The notes beneath the pieces were generated by a model. It did no database searches. It was given only the letters and a program-made list of their open reading frames with translations, and had not been told where the DNA came from. DNA of 64,000 nt from Ceratothoa steindachneri. Taxonomy: Eukaryota; Arthropoda; Malacostraca; Isopoda; Cymothoidae. Positions 43,437 through 54,482 of this stretch are shown here, one piece after another (positions within the stretch are counted from its first letter, which is position 1; the number at the start of each line of letters is the position of its first letter). Made by a program: the position numbers and the translations under genes. The stretch covers positions 191,216,985 to 191,280,984 of the forward strand of contig OZ018321.1 in NCBI GenBank assembly GCA_963969495.1, written 5' to 3'.

Positions 43437-44999
43437 AGAAGGAAGATCACCGATGCTGTGGCCCAGACATATGAAACTTTATATCGCAACATTGTAATAC
43501 CTACAATTTCAGTTTCCCCTTTGTTTGTTCACCTTAGTCTTTTTCTTTTAATTTTGATTGTTTAGATAGGCAAGTTCAGTTGGAGTGTTTTAATCAAATA
43601 ATTTCATATTTTCAGACTTATTTGGTAAATTAGTTTTTTGCTTCATTATATCAGACTTAGTTTTTGTTAAATTACTGATAAACTTGCCTGTTGTCCTGTT
43701 ATATAACACTAAATTTGTGAGGACCCGAAAAAAGGGGTAAGTAAAGTTATAGTTCTTGTGAATAAAAGTCAAGTAACTTTCATTGTAAACATTAATTATA
43801 ATTGCTCTCTGTTTCTGTGTAGGATGGAGGTTTCCCCACCTTGTAAAGTTTTCTGTTAGTTGTAAATTAATTAGGCCATAAGCCAACTTATCTTTATTAC
43901 AATTTATATAGATATAATTTACTTTATTATATTACTAAATCTATAATTTTAAATATGTTTCATTATTAATTGGGAGGGGCAGGGAGAGTTCTGTCATCTT
44001 AATAAAACTATTTTGGGGGGTTCCAGTCTTTGGTCTATCTGACCAAAAAACATCCAATTGTTCCATTCTTAGACTGAAAAATCTCCAATTGTTCCAGTCT
44101 TGGATTGAAAGATTGTTCTAGTCTTGTACCAAAAAATCTAGGGTGTTGCTCTATTCTTATAACCCTGTTGTTATTAGTAACCAAATTGCTCAAATTCTTA
44201 AGCTTCTGCTGCTTGTTCCCCTTTTCTTAAGTATGTCCCTTTCTCCTTGATTATTTCCAGTTCTGACTAACTTAAAATACCGAACCGTTCAAGTCCTTTT
44301 TTCCTTTTCACTCTTCTACTATCTCTTTTCCCATTTCCTTTCTGAATACTCATTCCCCAAGTTGTCATTTGGGCTGGATTTACGCTCTAGCCAAGAAACC
44401 ATTTGAACAACTTGCCCTATCATCTTATGTTCTGCTGACCCAATCTTAGAGGCAACAGCATGACACATGTGGCCCTATAAGGCAAATCATGACCAGAACA
44501 TCGTCAGATGTTTGAGGCTGTACCCCTCCCTTTCCAGCCCTTTCCTTCTCCTTGCCAAACACAAACCCCCTTTGGTGGCTTATTCTAGGTTCACTTCCAC
44601 GGATGCTGGTTCCCTATTTCCCTTCCCCTCCTGCTCCTGTGATCCCTTGTGTCCTCTGTCCTTCCTTCATTTCCCTCCTTTTCAACCCAAGTACTTTTTA
44701 TGAATTTTGTACTTCTCCTTGGTTAGATTGTATCTAGGATACCTACCTTTCTACTTTAATACAGGAAGGGTCCTCCTCCCCATTTGGGGGTGGGTGAGGA
44801 TAGGAGGACCAAAAAAAAAAATATCCTGACATTATTAAGGTACTGAAGGAACATTACAAACCCAAGGTAATTCTGAAATATGAAAAATTTAAGTTCTATT
44901 CTAGGAATCAAAAATCATAGAATTTTTTGTGTGACAGAATCAGGTTGAAATATTGTATTTTTTTAACTTTATAGAGTGTGAAAGATCATCTCCACCATT
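43437..44999. other. No confident gene
   Basis: It may include further DIRS-like remnant. 44467-44703 has an open frame without recognisable motif. 43990-44150 contains a loose repeat of CCAATTGTTCCA. A C/T-rich tract lies at 44520-44700. Confidence 0.4.
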
Positions 45000-45845
45000 G
45001 AAATATTACTCATGGGACACTATTGCAATGATACTAAGAAGTATTAAAGGCTTTATTAGCATAAAACATGTGTGCCAGTCTTATTCAAAATTACTGAATA
45101 ACTGTATCTGCTTCACATCCTTTACTTATTTCCCTTATCATTAGCTTATCTATATCATCAATCATCAGTCTGTCCAAGTGGTCTGTAAAAGGCTGCAAAG
45201 TGTAGTATCCTATTTTTTACCGACCCTAATATATATCCACAGTGACTCAACTTCTTCCAGCTTTAGTGAATTACTTAGATATGAAGCAATGCTATTTCTA
45301 ATATAAAAATTATCCCACCACCAGTCCTACATCTCCTTTGACTAATTTTCATATCATAACCCTATAAATCAAATTCACTCAAATTGTCATTGAATTATAT
45401 TTCACTAACCCATGATTCTGTTACACATACTATGTCTATATCTTCATCAATTTCTAAGGCTAGGCTACGACCATTGGTATAGAGACAACTCAACCCTCTT
45501 TTCCCTGAAGCACCTCTTTTAGCCTGAATACCTTCACATCTCTTCCCTTTCCCTATTCTAACTTATCTAGCTTTGGTACAATTGTATCCTCTTATATTTC
45601 TTTCTTTCCATAAAACCTATCACATATCCACAAAAATATCACACCTTCCATCTCACACATACTCCTTACATATCCATTCAGTACAATTGCATGATACATC
45701 AATTCTGATCCAACAGACATTCTCAGAAACACACCTGTCACAACACCTTTCATTTGACTTTCACCTTTTCAATCAACCTCATACCTCTCACACACCTATT
45801 CTCTTAACATCTTTCACTCCACTATGTAAATGTTGTTCACCCATC
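45000..45845 (-). pseudogene. CR1-like fragment: ORF1 C-terminus and endonuclease, antisense
   Basis: Minus-strand reading from 45845: VKDVKRIGV, then the end of an SGNH-hydrolase-like ORF1 (LRMSVGSELMYHAIVLNGYV, DRFYGKKE; 45730-45600). Next is the endonuclease start, matching the intact ORF2 at 47500-47900 at nucleotide level (GGTGCTTCAGGG; GATATAGACATAGTATGTGT; TTTTACAGACCAC). It stops near 45000. It begins almost exactly where the plus-strand ORF1 piece at 45881-46612 leaves off in the protein. Confidence 0.75.
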
Positions 45846-45880
45846 ACAGTAGTGATGTACCACGATGGGTGAACAACATT
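45829..45880. repeat. 17-bp inverted repeat at a head-to-head CR1 junction
   Basis: AATGTTGTTCACCCATC (45829-45845) and its exact complement (45864-45880) surround an 18-nt loop, within which CATCAC/GTGATG also pair. It lies exactly between the oppositely oriented CR1 pieces. Confidence 0.95.
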
Positions 45881-46612
45881 AACTTTTTTTTGTTTTGTAT
45901 TTTTTGGCGTAATATATTTAAGTTCAGGAAGATAGTTAACTTTTGAGTTAACCATAGGATTTAGAACAGTTTTCTCAGTATGGCTGCTGCTTTGGATGAA
46001 TTGAGTATGCCCTTTGATGTAAGAGGTGTGTATGAAGTTGGTGATTTTTGTGGTGTTGAAAGAATAGCAAATGTATCTGAATGCCCTGTGTGTTGTGTGA
46101 CTCATGCAAATGTGGCTTTGGTAGAGGAGGTGAGTCGGTTGCATGATGAATGCAAGAGATTAGGTGAGTTGGTGAATAAAGTGAGAAGGGATGCGAGTGT
46201 ACCCATGAAGAATGTGGCTGGGACCAGGAGGGTGGACTGGAGACTGGAGAGAAAGAAATGACTGATGTAAGTGAAGATGAGTGGGGGATGAATATGGATA
46301 GAATGGCTAGGTTAGGACAGGTTAGGTGTGTGAGTAAAAGGAACATGAAACCTGTTAGGTTGAATATTATTCTAGAAAGTGGAATAAGTGCTAGTTTGAA
46401 TGAGAACAAGAGGGAGGGTAATGCTAGGCCTAAGGGGACTAGAAGGATGACTGAAGTGCTTGTGATGGCTGACTCTCAGATTAGATATTTAGATAGGAAG
46501 TTGAGTGCAAGCAAATGGAAGGGAGTGAGTTTGTTTCCCAGGTGCTGGTGTAAATGATATATCTGAGAGGTATAATAGTCTGGTGTCTTGGTGTGAGAGG
46601 GATACAGTTGTG
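45881..46612 (+). pseudogene. CR1-like ORF1, N-terminal half
   Basis: ATG at 45980. The first frame (to 46261) has CPVCCVTHANVALVEEV followed by a coiled coil (HDECKRLGELVNKVRRDAS). A frameshift leads to a second frame with VLVMADSQIRYLD (46460-46500), the GDSQ-like entry of an SGNH hydrolase. Then, after one more shift, a PGAGVND-type block. CR1-family ORF1 proteins often carry an esterase of this kind. The reading breaks off at about 46612, mid-domain. Confidence 0.7.
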
Positions 46613-47237
46613 ATTCAATGAGCTGAATAGCATTGCTTCTATAACTTTTTTTTTATTAGAAGGCTCTAAAAATTGGAAATGACAAGGCTCATCTTCATGG
46701 GGGGGGGCTATTGGGGGGCAGAACCCCCAGGGCAAATAAATAGGTATTCCTATGTAATTCGATGAGCTGAATAACATTGCTCTATAATTTTTTTTAATTA
46801 GAAGGCTTTAAAACCTTGGAAATGATGGCGTTATCTTCATCTTAAATTACTGTTATTTAAACTTGTACATAAAGTATTTATGCATGCTGAACATAAAAAA
46901 AATAAAATTGAATTTCCATTCATTTTGGCTCAAACACAAACAACACTCGCCAAGAGGCTAATGTTAAAGATTACCATAGTTTATTTTAAACTGTCACTAC
47001 TTCCATCTCCAGCCTCACTTCCAACTGCAACAGTCTGCCAGAGAGTGTAGAGTGTAGTGAACAGTTGTAACAACATATTTAAGAAAAAATATGACCAGTA
47101 TAAGAGAGAACTTAAGAGAAGAGGCTATTTTTATGAGCTCTGAGCTCCCTTGCCTTTTTAATTTCACTAAGGTTTCTTACCTGGTAGGGCCCACCAACCA
47201 GAGTCCAGCCAGGACCAGACAAGGGGGTAAGCTTAAT
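46612..47237. other. Non-coding; contains a diverged 70-bp direct repeat
   Basis: ATTCAATGAGCTGAATAGCA (46613) recurs as ATTCGATGAGCTGAATAACA (46757), both followed by a T-run and TTAGAAGGCT. A G-run lies at 46700. The rest is AT-rich without coding signals. Confidence 0.6.
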
Positions 47238-47340
47238 TTAAAATTTTTGAGAAGATGAAGATAGTTAAGAAGGGGATTTCTGACCATCTAGAGTGTGGTA
47301 GGTTAATAAATGATGCTCAGCATGGGTTTATAAGAGTTAG
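47238..47340 (+). pseudogene. Short CR1 RT fragment upstream of ORF2
   Basis: It matches 49060-49155 inside the ORF2 RT domain (GAAGGGGATTTCTGACCATC; AATGATGCTCAGCATGGG). Since the RT segment lies before the endonuclease here, this is either a separate truncated insertion or a rearrangement at the 5' end of the ORF2 copy. Confidence 0.85.
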
Positions 47341-47415
47341 ATCGCAGGGAAAGGAAGCAAACACAGATTTGTAGAAGGTAGGCAGGCTAATGGAAGTGCT
47401 TTAGGGTTAAACTAC

Positions 47416-50400
47416 TTGAGTAGTGATAGTGGTCAGGGAAATACAAGAGTACAGGGTCGGGGAAAGAGAGAAAGGAGATGCAGAGGAGATAGGCCCTCAG
47501 GTGCTTCAGGGATAGGTGGGCTGAGTTGTCTTTACACAAATGCTCGTAGTCTTAGAAATAAGAAGGATGAATTATTTAGTTATATCATTCATGAAGATAT
47601 AGATATAATATGTATAGTTGAATCATGGGTTAATGAAAATATATTTAATGATAATGTCAGTGAATTTGAACTAGAGGGTTATACTATGTACATTAGTCAA
47701 AGGAGAGATAGGACTGGTGGTGGGTTGATTATTTATATCAGAAATAGCATTTCTTCAAATCTAAATAACTCTATAAAGCAAGGAGAAGGTGAATCATTAT
47801 GGATAGATATTAAGGTTGGTAAAAATAGGAAAATACACTTGGGAGCTTTTTATAGACCACCAGGACAGACTGATTGTATCGATGAGTTAATGATTAGGGA
47901 AATAAGTAAAGGATGCAAAGAAGATACAGTTATTCTTGGTGACTTTAATTTAACTTCTGTAGACTGGGAAAATATGATAGGAAGAGATAGAGCAAGTTGT
48001 AAGTTTATGGAGTGTTTTGAGGATAACTTTTTGATCCAATTTGTTAATAAGCCAACAAGGGGTGCCAATATATTAGATCTAATTCTTTCAAATGATGATC
48101 ACTTAGTTCAAGGATTGAGTGTAGGGGAATCATTGGGAAACAGTGATCATCAGATGGTTCGGTTTAATTTGCAAATAGTTAAGGGTAGAACAACGACAAA
48201 CTCCACGAAAATTCCAAATTTTTATAGGGGAGATTACGATAAATTACGCAGCATGCTAAATCAGATTAGGTGGGATATAGAATTCCATGGAAAGAATACT
48301 TATGAGATGTGGGATATTTTTAAGACTATATTAAACATGGTTCAGGAACAGTGTATTCCGATGAAGTCTATTAGGAAGAAATGTAGGAAACCATTATGGT
48401 GGAACCAAGAAATAGCTAATAAAGTTTCAGAGAAAAAAAGGGCATACCAGAGATTACAAAGTGAGAGTAGTTTAGATAATTTAAACCATTATAGGTCAAC
48501 CAGAAATGAACTAAATAAGATTATTAAGAAGACCAAAAGGACAGCAGAAATTAATTTAGCTAAAAATAATAATAAAGATCCTAAAAAATTCTTTAGCTAT
48601 TATAGAATCAATAATCAATCTAACAGTGATAAAATAGGGCCTATTAAATATGAAGGGGTTTTGAAAGAATCTGATGAGGAAATAGTAGAGGTCCTTAATG
48701 ATCATTTTGCTTCAGTATTCACAGAAGAGAAACCAGTTAGATTAATTGATGATAATTCTAGGTCAAGGGAAGTAGTGATAAATTTTATTAATATAGACAG
48801 AGAAGAAATTAAAGGGCTTATAATTCAGTTAAATACTAGTAAGGCATCTGGCCCTGACAACATTCATTCTAGGATACTCAAAGAAGGTGTAGAAAGTATT
48901 GCAGTAGCTCTCGAGAAGATATTTATTAGATCACTAGAGTCTGGAGAAATACCAAATGATTGGAAATTGGCAAATGTAGTGCCAATTTTTAAAAAGGGAA
49001 GCAAAGAGGACCCAAATAACTTTAGACCAGTAAGCTTAACTTCTATAGTCTGTAAAATTCTTGAGAAGATGGTTAAGAAGGGAATTTCTGATCATCTAGA
49101 GAGTAGCAGGTTAATTAATGATGCTCAGCATGGTTTTAGAAAAGATAGATCGTGTTTAACTAATTTACTGGATTTTATGGATTATGTAACTAAAGAATTA
49201 GATAGGGGTGAGAAAGTTGATGTGATCTACTTAGATTTCAGCAAAGCTTTTGATAAGGTTCCACATAGAAGACTAGTTCATAAATTAAAGCTGCATGGGA
49301 TATGTGGGAACGTTTTAAATTGGATAACTGAATGGCTGAAAAATAGGAAACAGAGAGTTGTACTGAATGGAGTGAGGTCAGAGTGGAGGAATGTTATTAG
49401 TGGCGTACCTCAGGGATCAGTTTTAGGCCCTTTATTATTTATAATCTATGTAAATGATCTTGGGCAAGGTGTAAATAGCAAAGTGTCAATTTTTGCTGAT
49501 GACACTAAATTGGCAGCTGTAGTCAAAGAGGTTGAGGGTAGCTTTAAAGTGCAGGGTGACTTAGATAAGCTGTTAGCTTGGGCTCAGAAGTGGCAGATGA
49601 CTTTTAACCTTAATAAATGCAAAGTTATTAACATGGGGAGAGATAATAGGGAATTTAGCTATGAGATGGATGGATATTGGCTTAATTCAGTTGAAGATGA
49701 GAAAGACTTAGGAGTGGTAGTAGATAGGTCACTGAAATTTTCAAAGCAGTGTATTGAGGCAAAAAATAGAGCAAATAGGGTGCTAGGTTACATTAAAAGA
49801 AATGTTAGCTACAAGAGTAAGGAGGTCATCCTTTCTAAGCAGTGTATTGAAGCAAGAAATAGGGCAAATAGAGTGCTGGGTTTTATTAAGAGAAATGTCA
49901 GTTACAAAAGTAAGGAGGTTATTCTTAAACTCTATAACTCTTATGTTAGGCCACATCTAGAGTACTGTATACAGGCATGGTCCCCACATTTTAGACACGA
50001 TATTAACCTTCTTGAGTCAGTGCAACGGAGGGCAACAAAGATTATTCCTTCCCTGAGGCACCTTGAATATGAAGATAGACTGAGGGTATTAAATATGTTC
50101 TCGTTCGAAAGGAGGTGTGTGAGAGGGGATATGATTGAGCTCTTTAAAATTTTTTCCGGGATAGATAAATTGGATGTTAGCAAGTTTTTTGAGTTAGATG
50201 ATGGAAATCGGACTAGAGGTCACCACTTGAAAATTAAAAAGCAAGGGTGTAGGTTGGATTTAAGAAAGTATTTTTTCACCAATAGAGTGGTAGACTTCTG
50301 GAACAAATTGCCGCAGAGGGTAGTAGGTAGTCCAAATCTAAATGTATTTAAGAGTAGGTTGGATGAGTTTATGGGAAGGGAAGGTTGTGATGGTTCCTAA
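47416..50400 (+). CDS. CR1-like ORF2: APE endonuclease - reverse transcriptase
   Basis: The open frame is 994 codons from 47416 (TTG) and is in fact open from 47341; no ATG occurs before residue about 92, so the true start is unknown. Endonuclease: LYTNARSLRNKKDEL, IVESWVN, LGAFYRPPG, ILGDFNL and NSDHQMV. RT: PVSLTSIVCKILEKMV, DAQHGFRKDRSC, IYLDFSKAFDKVPH, GVPQGSVLGPLLF and FADDTKLAA with both catalytic Asp (about 49497). CR1 C-terminus: RPHLEYCIQAWSPHF, VQRRATKIIPS, YFFTNRVVDFWNKLP. A 31-codon segment is tandemly duplicated (49741-49926), lengthening the normal region. All visible catalytic motifs are intact, the best-preserved LINE here. Confidence 0.92.
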   Translation: MSSDSGQGNTRVQGRGKRERRCRGDRPSGASGIGGLSCLYTNARSLRNKKDELFSYIIHEDIDIICIVESWVNENIFNDNVSEFELEGYTMYISQRRDRTGGGLIIYIRNSISSNLNNSIKQGEGESLWIDIKVGKNRKIHLGAFYRPPGQTDCIDELMIREISKGCKEDTVILGDFNLTSVDWENMIGRDRASCKFMECFEDNFLIQFVNKPTRGANILDLILSNDDHLVQGLSVGESLGNSDHQMVRFNLQIVKGRTTTNSTKIPNFYRGDYDKLRSMLNQIRWDIEFHGKNTYEMWDIFKTILNMVQEQCIPMKSIRKKCRKPLWWNQEIANKVSEKKRAYQRLQSESSLDNLNHYRSTRNELNKIIKKTKRTAEINLAKNNNKDPKKFFSYYRINNQSNSDKIGPIKYEGVLKESDEEIVEVLNDHFASVFTEEKPVRLIDDNSRSREVVINFINIDREEIKGLIIQLNTSKASGPDNIHSRILKEGVESIAVALEKIFIRSLESGEIPNDWKLANVVPIFKKGSKEDPNNFRPVSLTSIVCKILEKMVKKGISDHLESSRLINDAQHGFRKDRSCLTNLLDFMDYVTKELDRGEKVDVIYLDFSKAFDKVPHRRLVHKLKLHGICGNVLNWITEWLKNRKQRVVLNGVRSEWRNVISGVPQGSVLGPLLFIIYVNDLGQGVNSKVSIFADDTKLAAVVKEVEGSFKVQGDLDKLLAWAQKWQMTFNLNKCKVINMGRDNREFSYEMDGYWLNSVEDEKDLGVVVDRSLKFSKQCIEAKNRANRVLGYIKRNVSYKSKEVILSKQCIEARNRANRVLGFIKRNVSYKSKEVILKLYNSYVRPHLEYCIQAWSPHFRHDINLLESVQRRATKIIPSLRHLEYEDRLRVLNMFSFERRCVRGDMIELFKIFSGIDKLDVSKFFELDDGNRTRGHHLKIKKQGCRLDLRKYFFTNRVVDFWNKLPQRVVGSPNLNVFKSRLDEFMGREGCDGS

Positions 50401-50740
50401 GTTTTGTATATATTAATATTGTTTGTATATATCTATAGCTGCATGATTTAGTTCTTGACAAGCCTTGATTGGTGATACCCTTGTTTCTGGATGCAATCCT
50501 CTGGATGTAGTTTTCCTGGGAGTTTGGGTGCCTTGAAAAAGAGGCCGCTTGACTCGGATGACCTATGATGAGCCCTTGTGGCTTTTGTCATCCGTTATAT
50601 TATATTGTGGGGGACTTTGCTTTTGTCTTCCCCTGGTGATGGTGCTTTTTGTGGGTGGGTTTTGACGGAGGCGGATGACCTTTGATAGGCCCTTGTGGCT
50701 TTTGTCATCCGTGTAATTATGTTATGTTATGTTATGTTAA
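50401..50740 (+). other. CR1 3' UTR with terminal hairpin and (TTATG)n tail
   Basis: Two hairpin copies: CGGATGAC/GTCATCCG at 50555-50594 and 50672-50711. The second is followed by four ATGTT-type units ending at about 50740. The same hairpin plus tail is at 51438-51500 and, decayed, at 53289-53342 and 20825-20876. Confidence 0.85.
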
Positions 50741-51500
50741 ACTATACAACTCTTATGTCAGGCCACATTTAGAGTACTGTATACAGGCATGGTCACCACA
50801 TTTTAGAAATGATATAAACTTATTAGAGTCAGTACAAAGGAGGGCAACAAAAATAATACCATCCCTGAAGCACCTTGAATATGAAGATAGACTGAAGGTA
50901 TTAAATATGTTTTCATTTGAAAGAAGGTGTGTGAGGGGAGATATGATTGAGCTTTTTAAAATCTTTTCTGGGATGGATAAATTAGATTTCAGCAAGTTAT
51001 TTGAGTTAGAAGGTAGTAATAGAACTAGAGGCCACCACTTAAAGATTAAAAAACAGAGGTGCAGACTGGATGTTAGAAAATATTTTTTCACTAACAGAGT
51101 GGTAGATTATTGGAATAGTTTGCCACCTGAGACTGTAGACAGCCCAAACTTGAATGTTTTCAAGCGCAGATTGGATGATTATATGGGGATGGAGGGTTAA
51201 TTTCTTACTTTTTGGTATGTGGATATGTTTCTTGACTCATTCCTGTGGATGCAGTTTCTTTTTATTGTATATTTTGGGGGATTTTGATTTTATTTTTGAC
51301 AGACTCCTATGGAGGCTTTAAATTATATATTGTAGATGCATGGTTGGACATTCCTATGGATTGTTAAATTGTATATTGTAGCTGCATGATCTGACAAAAT
51401 CCTATGGATGCATTATATGGGTGGGATTTGATGGATACGGATGACCTTTGATAGGCCCTTGTGGCTTTTGTCATCCGTTAAATTATGTTATGTTATGTTA
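50741..51500 (+). pseudogene. CR1-like, second copy, 5'-truncated
   Basis: It starts at the junction TTAAACTATACAAC directly after the (TTATG)n tail of the previous copy. An intact C-terminal frame of about 150 codons follows (SYVRPHLEYCIQAWSPHF, VQRRATKIIPSLKHL, YFFTNRVVDYWNSLPPE) to a stop at 51200. The 3' UTR ends in the hairpin (51438-51477) and the (TTATG)n tail. 5' truncation is typical of LINE insertion. Confidence 0.9.
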
Positions 51501-52400
51501 AATTTACTGGATTTTATGGATTATGTTAATAAACAATTAGATAAGGGAGAGAATGTTGATATAATTTACTTAGATTTCAGCAAAGCTTTTGATAAGGTTA
51601 CACATCGGAGACTAGTTCACAAATTAAAAATGCATAGGTTATGTAGTAAAGTTTTGAATTGGATAACTGAATGGCTGAAAGACAGGAAACAGAGTTGTGC
51701 TGAATGGGGTGAGGTTACAGTGGAGGGACGTTATCAGTGGCATACCTCAGGGATCCATTCTAGGCCCTTTATTATTCATAGTTTATATAAATGATCTTGG
51801 GGAGGCTGTAAATAGCAAAGTGTCAATTTTTGTTGATGATACTAAATTGGCAGCTGTAGTCAAAGAAGTTGAGGGTAGCTTTAAGGTGCAGAGTGACCTA
51901 TGAGGAGAGATTGGAGAGACTTGGGTGGAGATATGATAGAGGTGTTCAAGATTATGGGAGGATATGACTTTGTGTCTGAGCCACAGGAGTTTTACCAGCC
52001 TGCACAAGGGATTACTAGAGGTCATAACAGAAAACTCCAAGTAGAGATGCAACAGAACTCTAAGGCAGAAGTTCTTTACTCAAAGGGTCATGGACCCATG
52101 GAATGATTTGAATAATCACTAGCGAGGAGAGATTTTAAAGCACAGAGTGGATATTTATTATTATTGCAGAAATTAAAATGGTGAGTATTATTAGTTGGGC
52201 TCAGAAGTGGCCGATGACTTTTAACCTTAAAAAATGCAAAGTTCTTAATATGGGACGAGATAATAGGGAATTTAGCTATGAAATGGATGGGCATTGGCTG
52301 AATTCAGTTGAGGATGAGAAGGACTTAGGCGTAGTAGTAGATAGGTCACTGGACTCATTCCTGTGGATGCAGTTTTTTATTATTGTATATTATGATTGAT
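51501..52400 (+). pseudogene. CR1-like, third copy, truncated and interrupted
   Basis: It starts in AAATTTACTGG directly after the second copy's tail. RT palm: LLDFMDYVNKQLDKGENVDI, LDFSKAFDKVTH, then one frameshift, then GIPQGSILGPLLF and FVDDTKLAAV (first catalytic region changed A to V). The reading stops at 51900, is interrupted by another LINE piece (51901-52180), and resumes as WAQKWPMTFNLKKC and DEKDLGVVVDRSL. It is then joined directly to 3' UTR sequence at about 52352. Confidence 0.85.
51901..52180 (+). pseudogene. LINE C-terminal fragment of another CR1-related family
   Basis: Frame with RRDWRDLGGDMIEVFKIMGG, then QGITRGHNRKLQ. This is the post-RT block seen in CR1-type ORF2, but clearly different in sequence from its host copy. 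No tail or TSD was determined. Confidence 0.6.
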
Positions 52401-52569
52401 CTGGATTTTGACGAGTCATGATGATGATGCCTTTTGTTTTTGATACATTCTTGTGGATGGTTCTAATTGTATATTGTAGATGTATGATATGAAACAAACC
52501 TATGAATTGTTTAAATTGTATATTGTAGATGAATGATCTGACACAATCCTATGGATGCATTTTGTGGGT

Positions 52570-53345
52570 GGGTTTTGACAATAAAATAACCAAGATTGCA
52601 CGGAGACTAACTGGATGGATCCAAAGTACCTTCCAGACAAGGGAAAAAGACTGCATGCCGTCACTCTGGAAATCTCTAGTTCTTCCAAGGCTTGAATACT
52701 GCTGCCAGCTTTGGTCTCCTTACAAAGTTGGGGACATAATTAAGCTTGAGGCAGCCCAGAGAACTTTCACAAGTAAAAATCGAAGGAATGCAGCTCATGA
52801 ATTACTGTGAAAGGTTGCAATATCTGGGACTACTCGCTCCAGAGATACCAGGAGAGGTATTTCATAATCTACATTTGGAAAATTTTAGAAATTCTGATGC
52901 CAAACTTAGATCTACAGGTTAACAATCATCCCAGAAGAGGTCGTCTTTGCTTTGTGAGGAGGACAGGTGGTACTTCCCAAAAGGTGAAGACAATAATTCA
53001 CCACAGCTTCACATTTGCGGGGACACACCTCTTCAACTCTGTCCCTTGAGAAATAAGGAACCTGACAGGGACTACACCAGATAGTTTCAAGAAAAAATTA
53101 GACAGTGGTTGGCAACAGTTCCTGACCAACTCTAACACCAGGATACACCAGTTCTAGTGCAAATTCCCTACAGTCAGTGGCCCACAACATTGGAGGGGAG
53201 GAGCTGCCTGGTACCAGCAGATGTCCACATTAGCTGTGTCCATCGAGACGGGATTCAACTAAGGTTCACTAAGGTAAGGTTAAGATACAGATGATCTTTG
53301 ATAGGCCCTTGTGGCTTTTGTCATAAGTGAAATTATGTTACGTTT
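52570..53345 (+). pseudogene. LINE ORF2 C-terminal remnant with CR1-type tail
   Basis: Fragments KSLVLPRLEYCCQLWSPYKV and IIKLEAAQRTFTSK, then in another frame YSLQRYQERYFIIYIWKILE, HPRRGRLCFVRR and GTHLFNSVP. Such sequences are frequent C-termini of arthropod non-LTR elements. It ends with the decayed hairpin GATGATC...TCATAAG and ATTATGTTA at 53289-53342. Several frame breaks. Confidence 0.65.
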
Positions 53346-54482
53346 AAGGGAAGGAGAGGCCCAAGACTCACACAGATAAGCATTCACTAAGGTAAGGTAA
53401 GCTTGCAGTTGCTTTATCTCTTAGGGCACTGAATCCATTAGGTAAGCTGAGGTTCTGTGTCCCTTTATCTTACACATCTAACCTGCCCTACCCTATCCAT
53501 ACTATCTGCAAGCACCCACAATTCACCTGCATTCGTCACATTTGATCCAGACTCTATACGAGGCCTACCCCCCCTCCCCCTCCTAACTACTTCACACTGA
53601 TTATCTTCTCACTTTGCCCTACTTCTAGCTAATAAAAGTGGGCAGTAAATATGTAGATTAGCAGCTCGGCCTAAAAAGGGATTTTTGTTTGTTTATATTT
53701 CGTTCACCCCTGCCTGAATATTCATGCGCACTGGAGTCCTATTTGAAATATACCCAGCACCATTTTTTTTTTAAAAATGCCTGAAACTAACCAAAGGAAA
53801 AATGCTATACTATGGGGCTGTGGATCTAGACCTCCTCCATTGATTGAAACTCAGGATCATCGTAGGGTGGTCCCCCAATGTGTTTATCCCCACACGAGCC
53901 ATCCCCTTAAATGTACTCCCAAAATGTCAGGGATGAAATAGTACGTCCCATAATTCAAGAGGCCAATCTACATATTTACCAAGTGGGCTAACCACACATG
54001 TTCTAGTACTATCCTTACTTACATCTGACATCTACTTGGCCTAGCCCACTATCTAACTTGTTGCCGACCTAGACCTCGCACTAACCTCCCTCCTGAGCTC
54101 AGAAACTAGCCCATAGAGCCGAAATATCCTATCGATATCAACAATGCACTCATGCACTCCACATACAACACCCACAGATTTATGTTCAGCAACAATTCCT
54201 TAAATTCGGCCATGTCGCACAAAAACAACCTTAAAAAGAAAAACATTAAAAAACAAACAAACAGATAATAAATCCTGTATTCGTAATTTTATTAAAGTGA
54301 ACGTAATTTATTTTAAGTGAACAGAGAAAACTTTTAAAAACCCTTCAATTAACCAATCAAGGAAAATGTAAACAGGAGGGGATTAAAGTAAGTAGCTCTG
54401 AAACCTAAACATAAAATAAGTTGCGTGCAATTGTAAAAGCTCTATCCATTTCAGCTATTTACCCCTTATAGGGGGAGGGGGG
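53346..54482. other. Unassigned, no confident gene
   Basis: Mixed sequence. On the minus strand about 54190-54060 could encode a short GVHECIVDIDRIFRLYG-type helix, possibly LINE ORF1 debris, but the support is weak. Poly(C)/(T) tracts near 53570. Confidence 0.4.

Noticed and set aside
44467..44703. 78-codon Pro/Phe-rich frame
   Set aside because: C/T-rich composition explains it; no domain.
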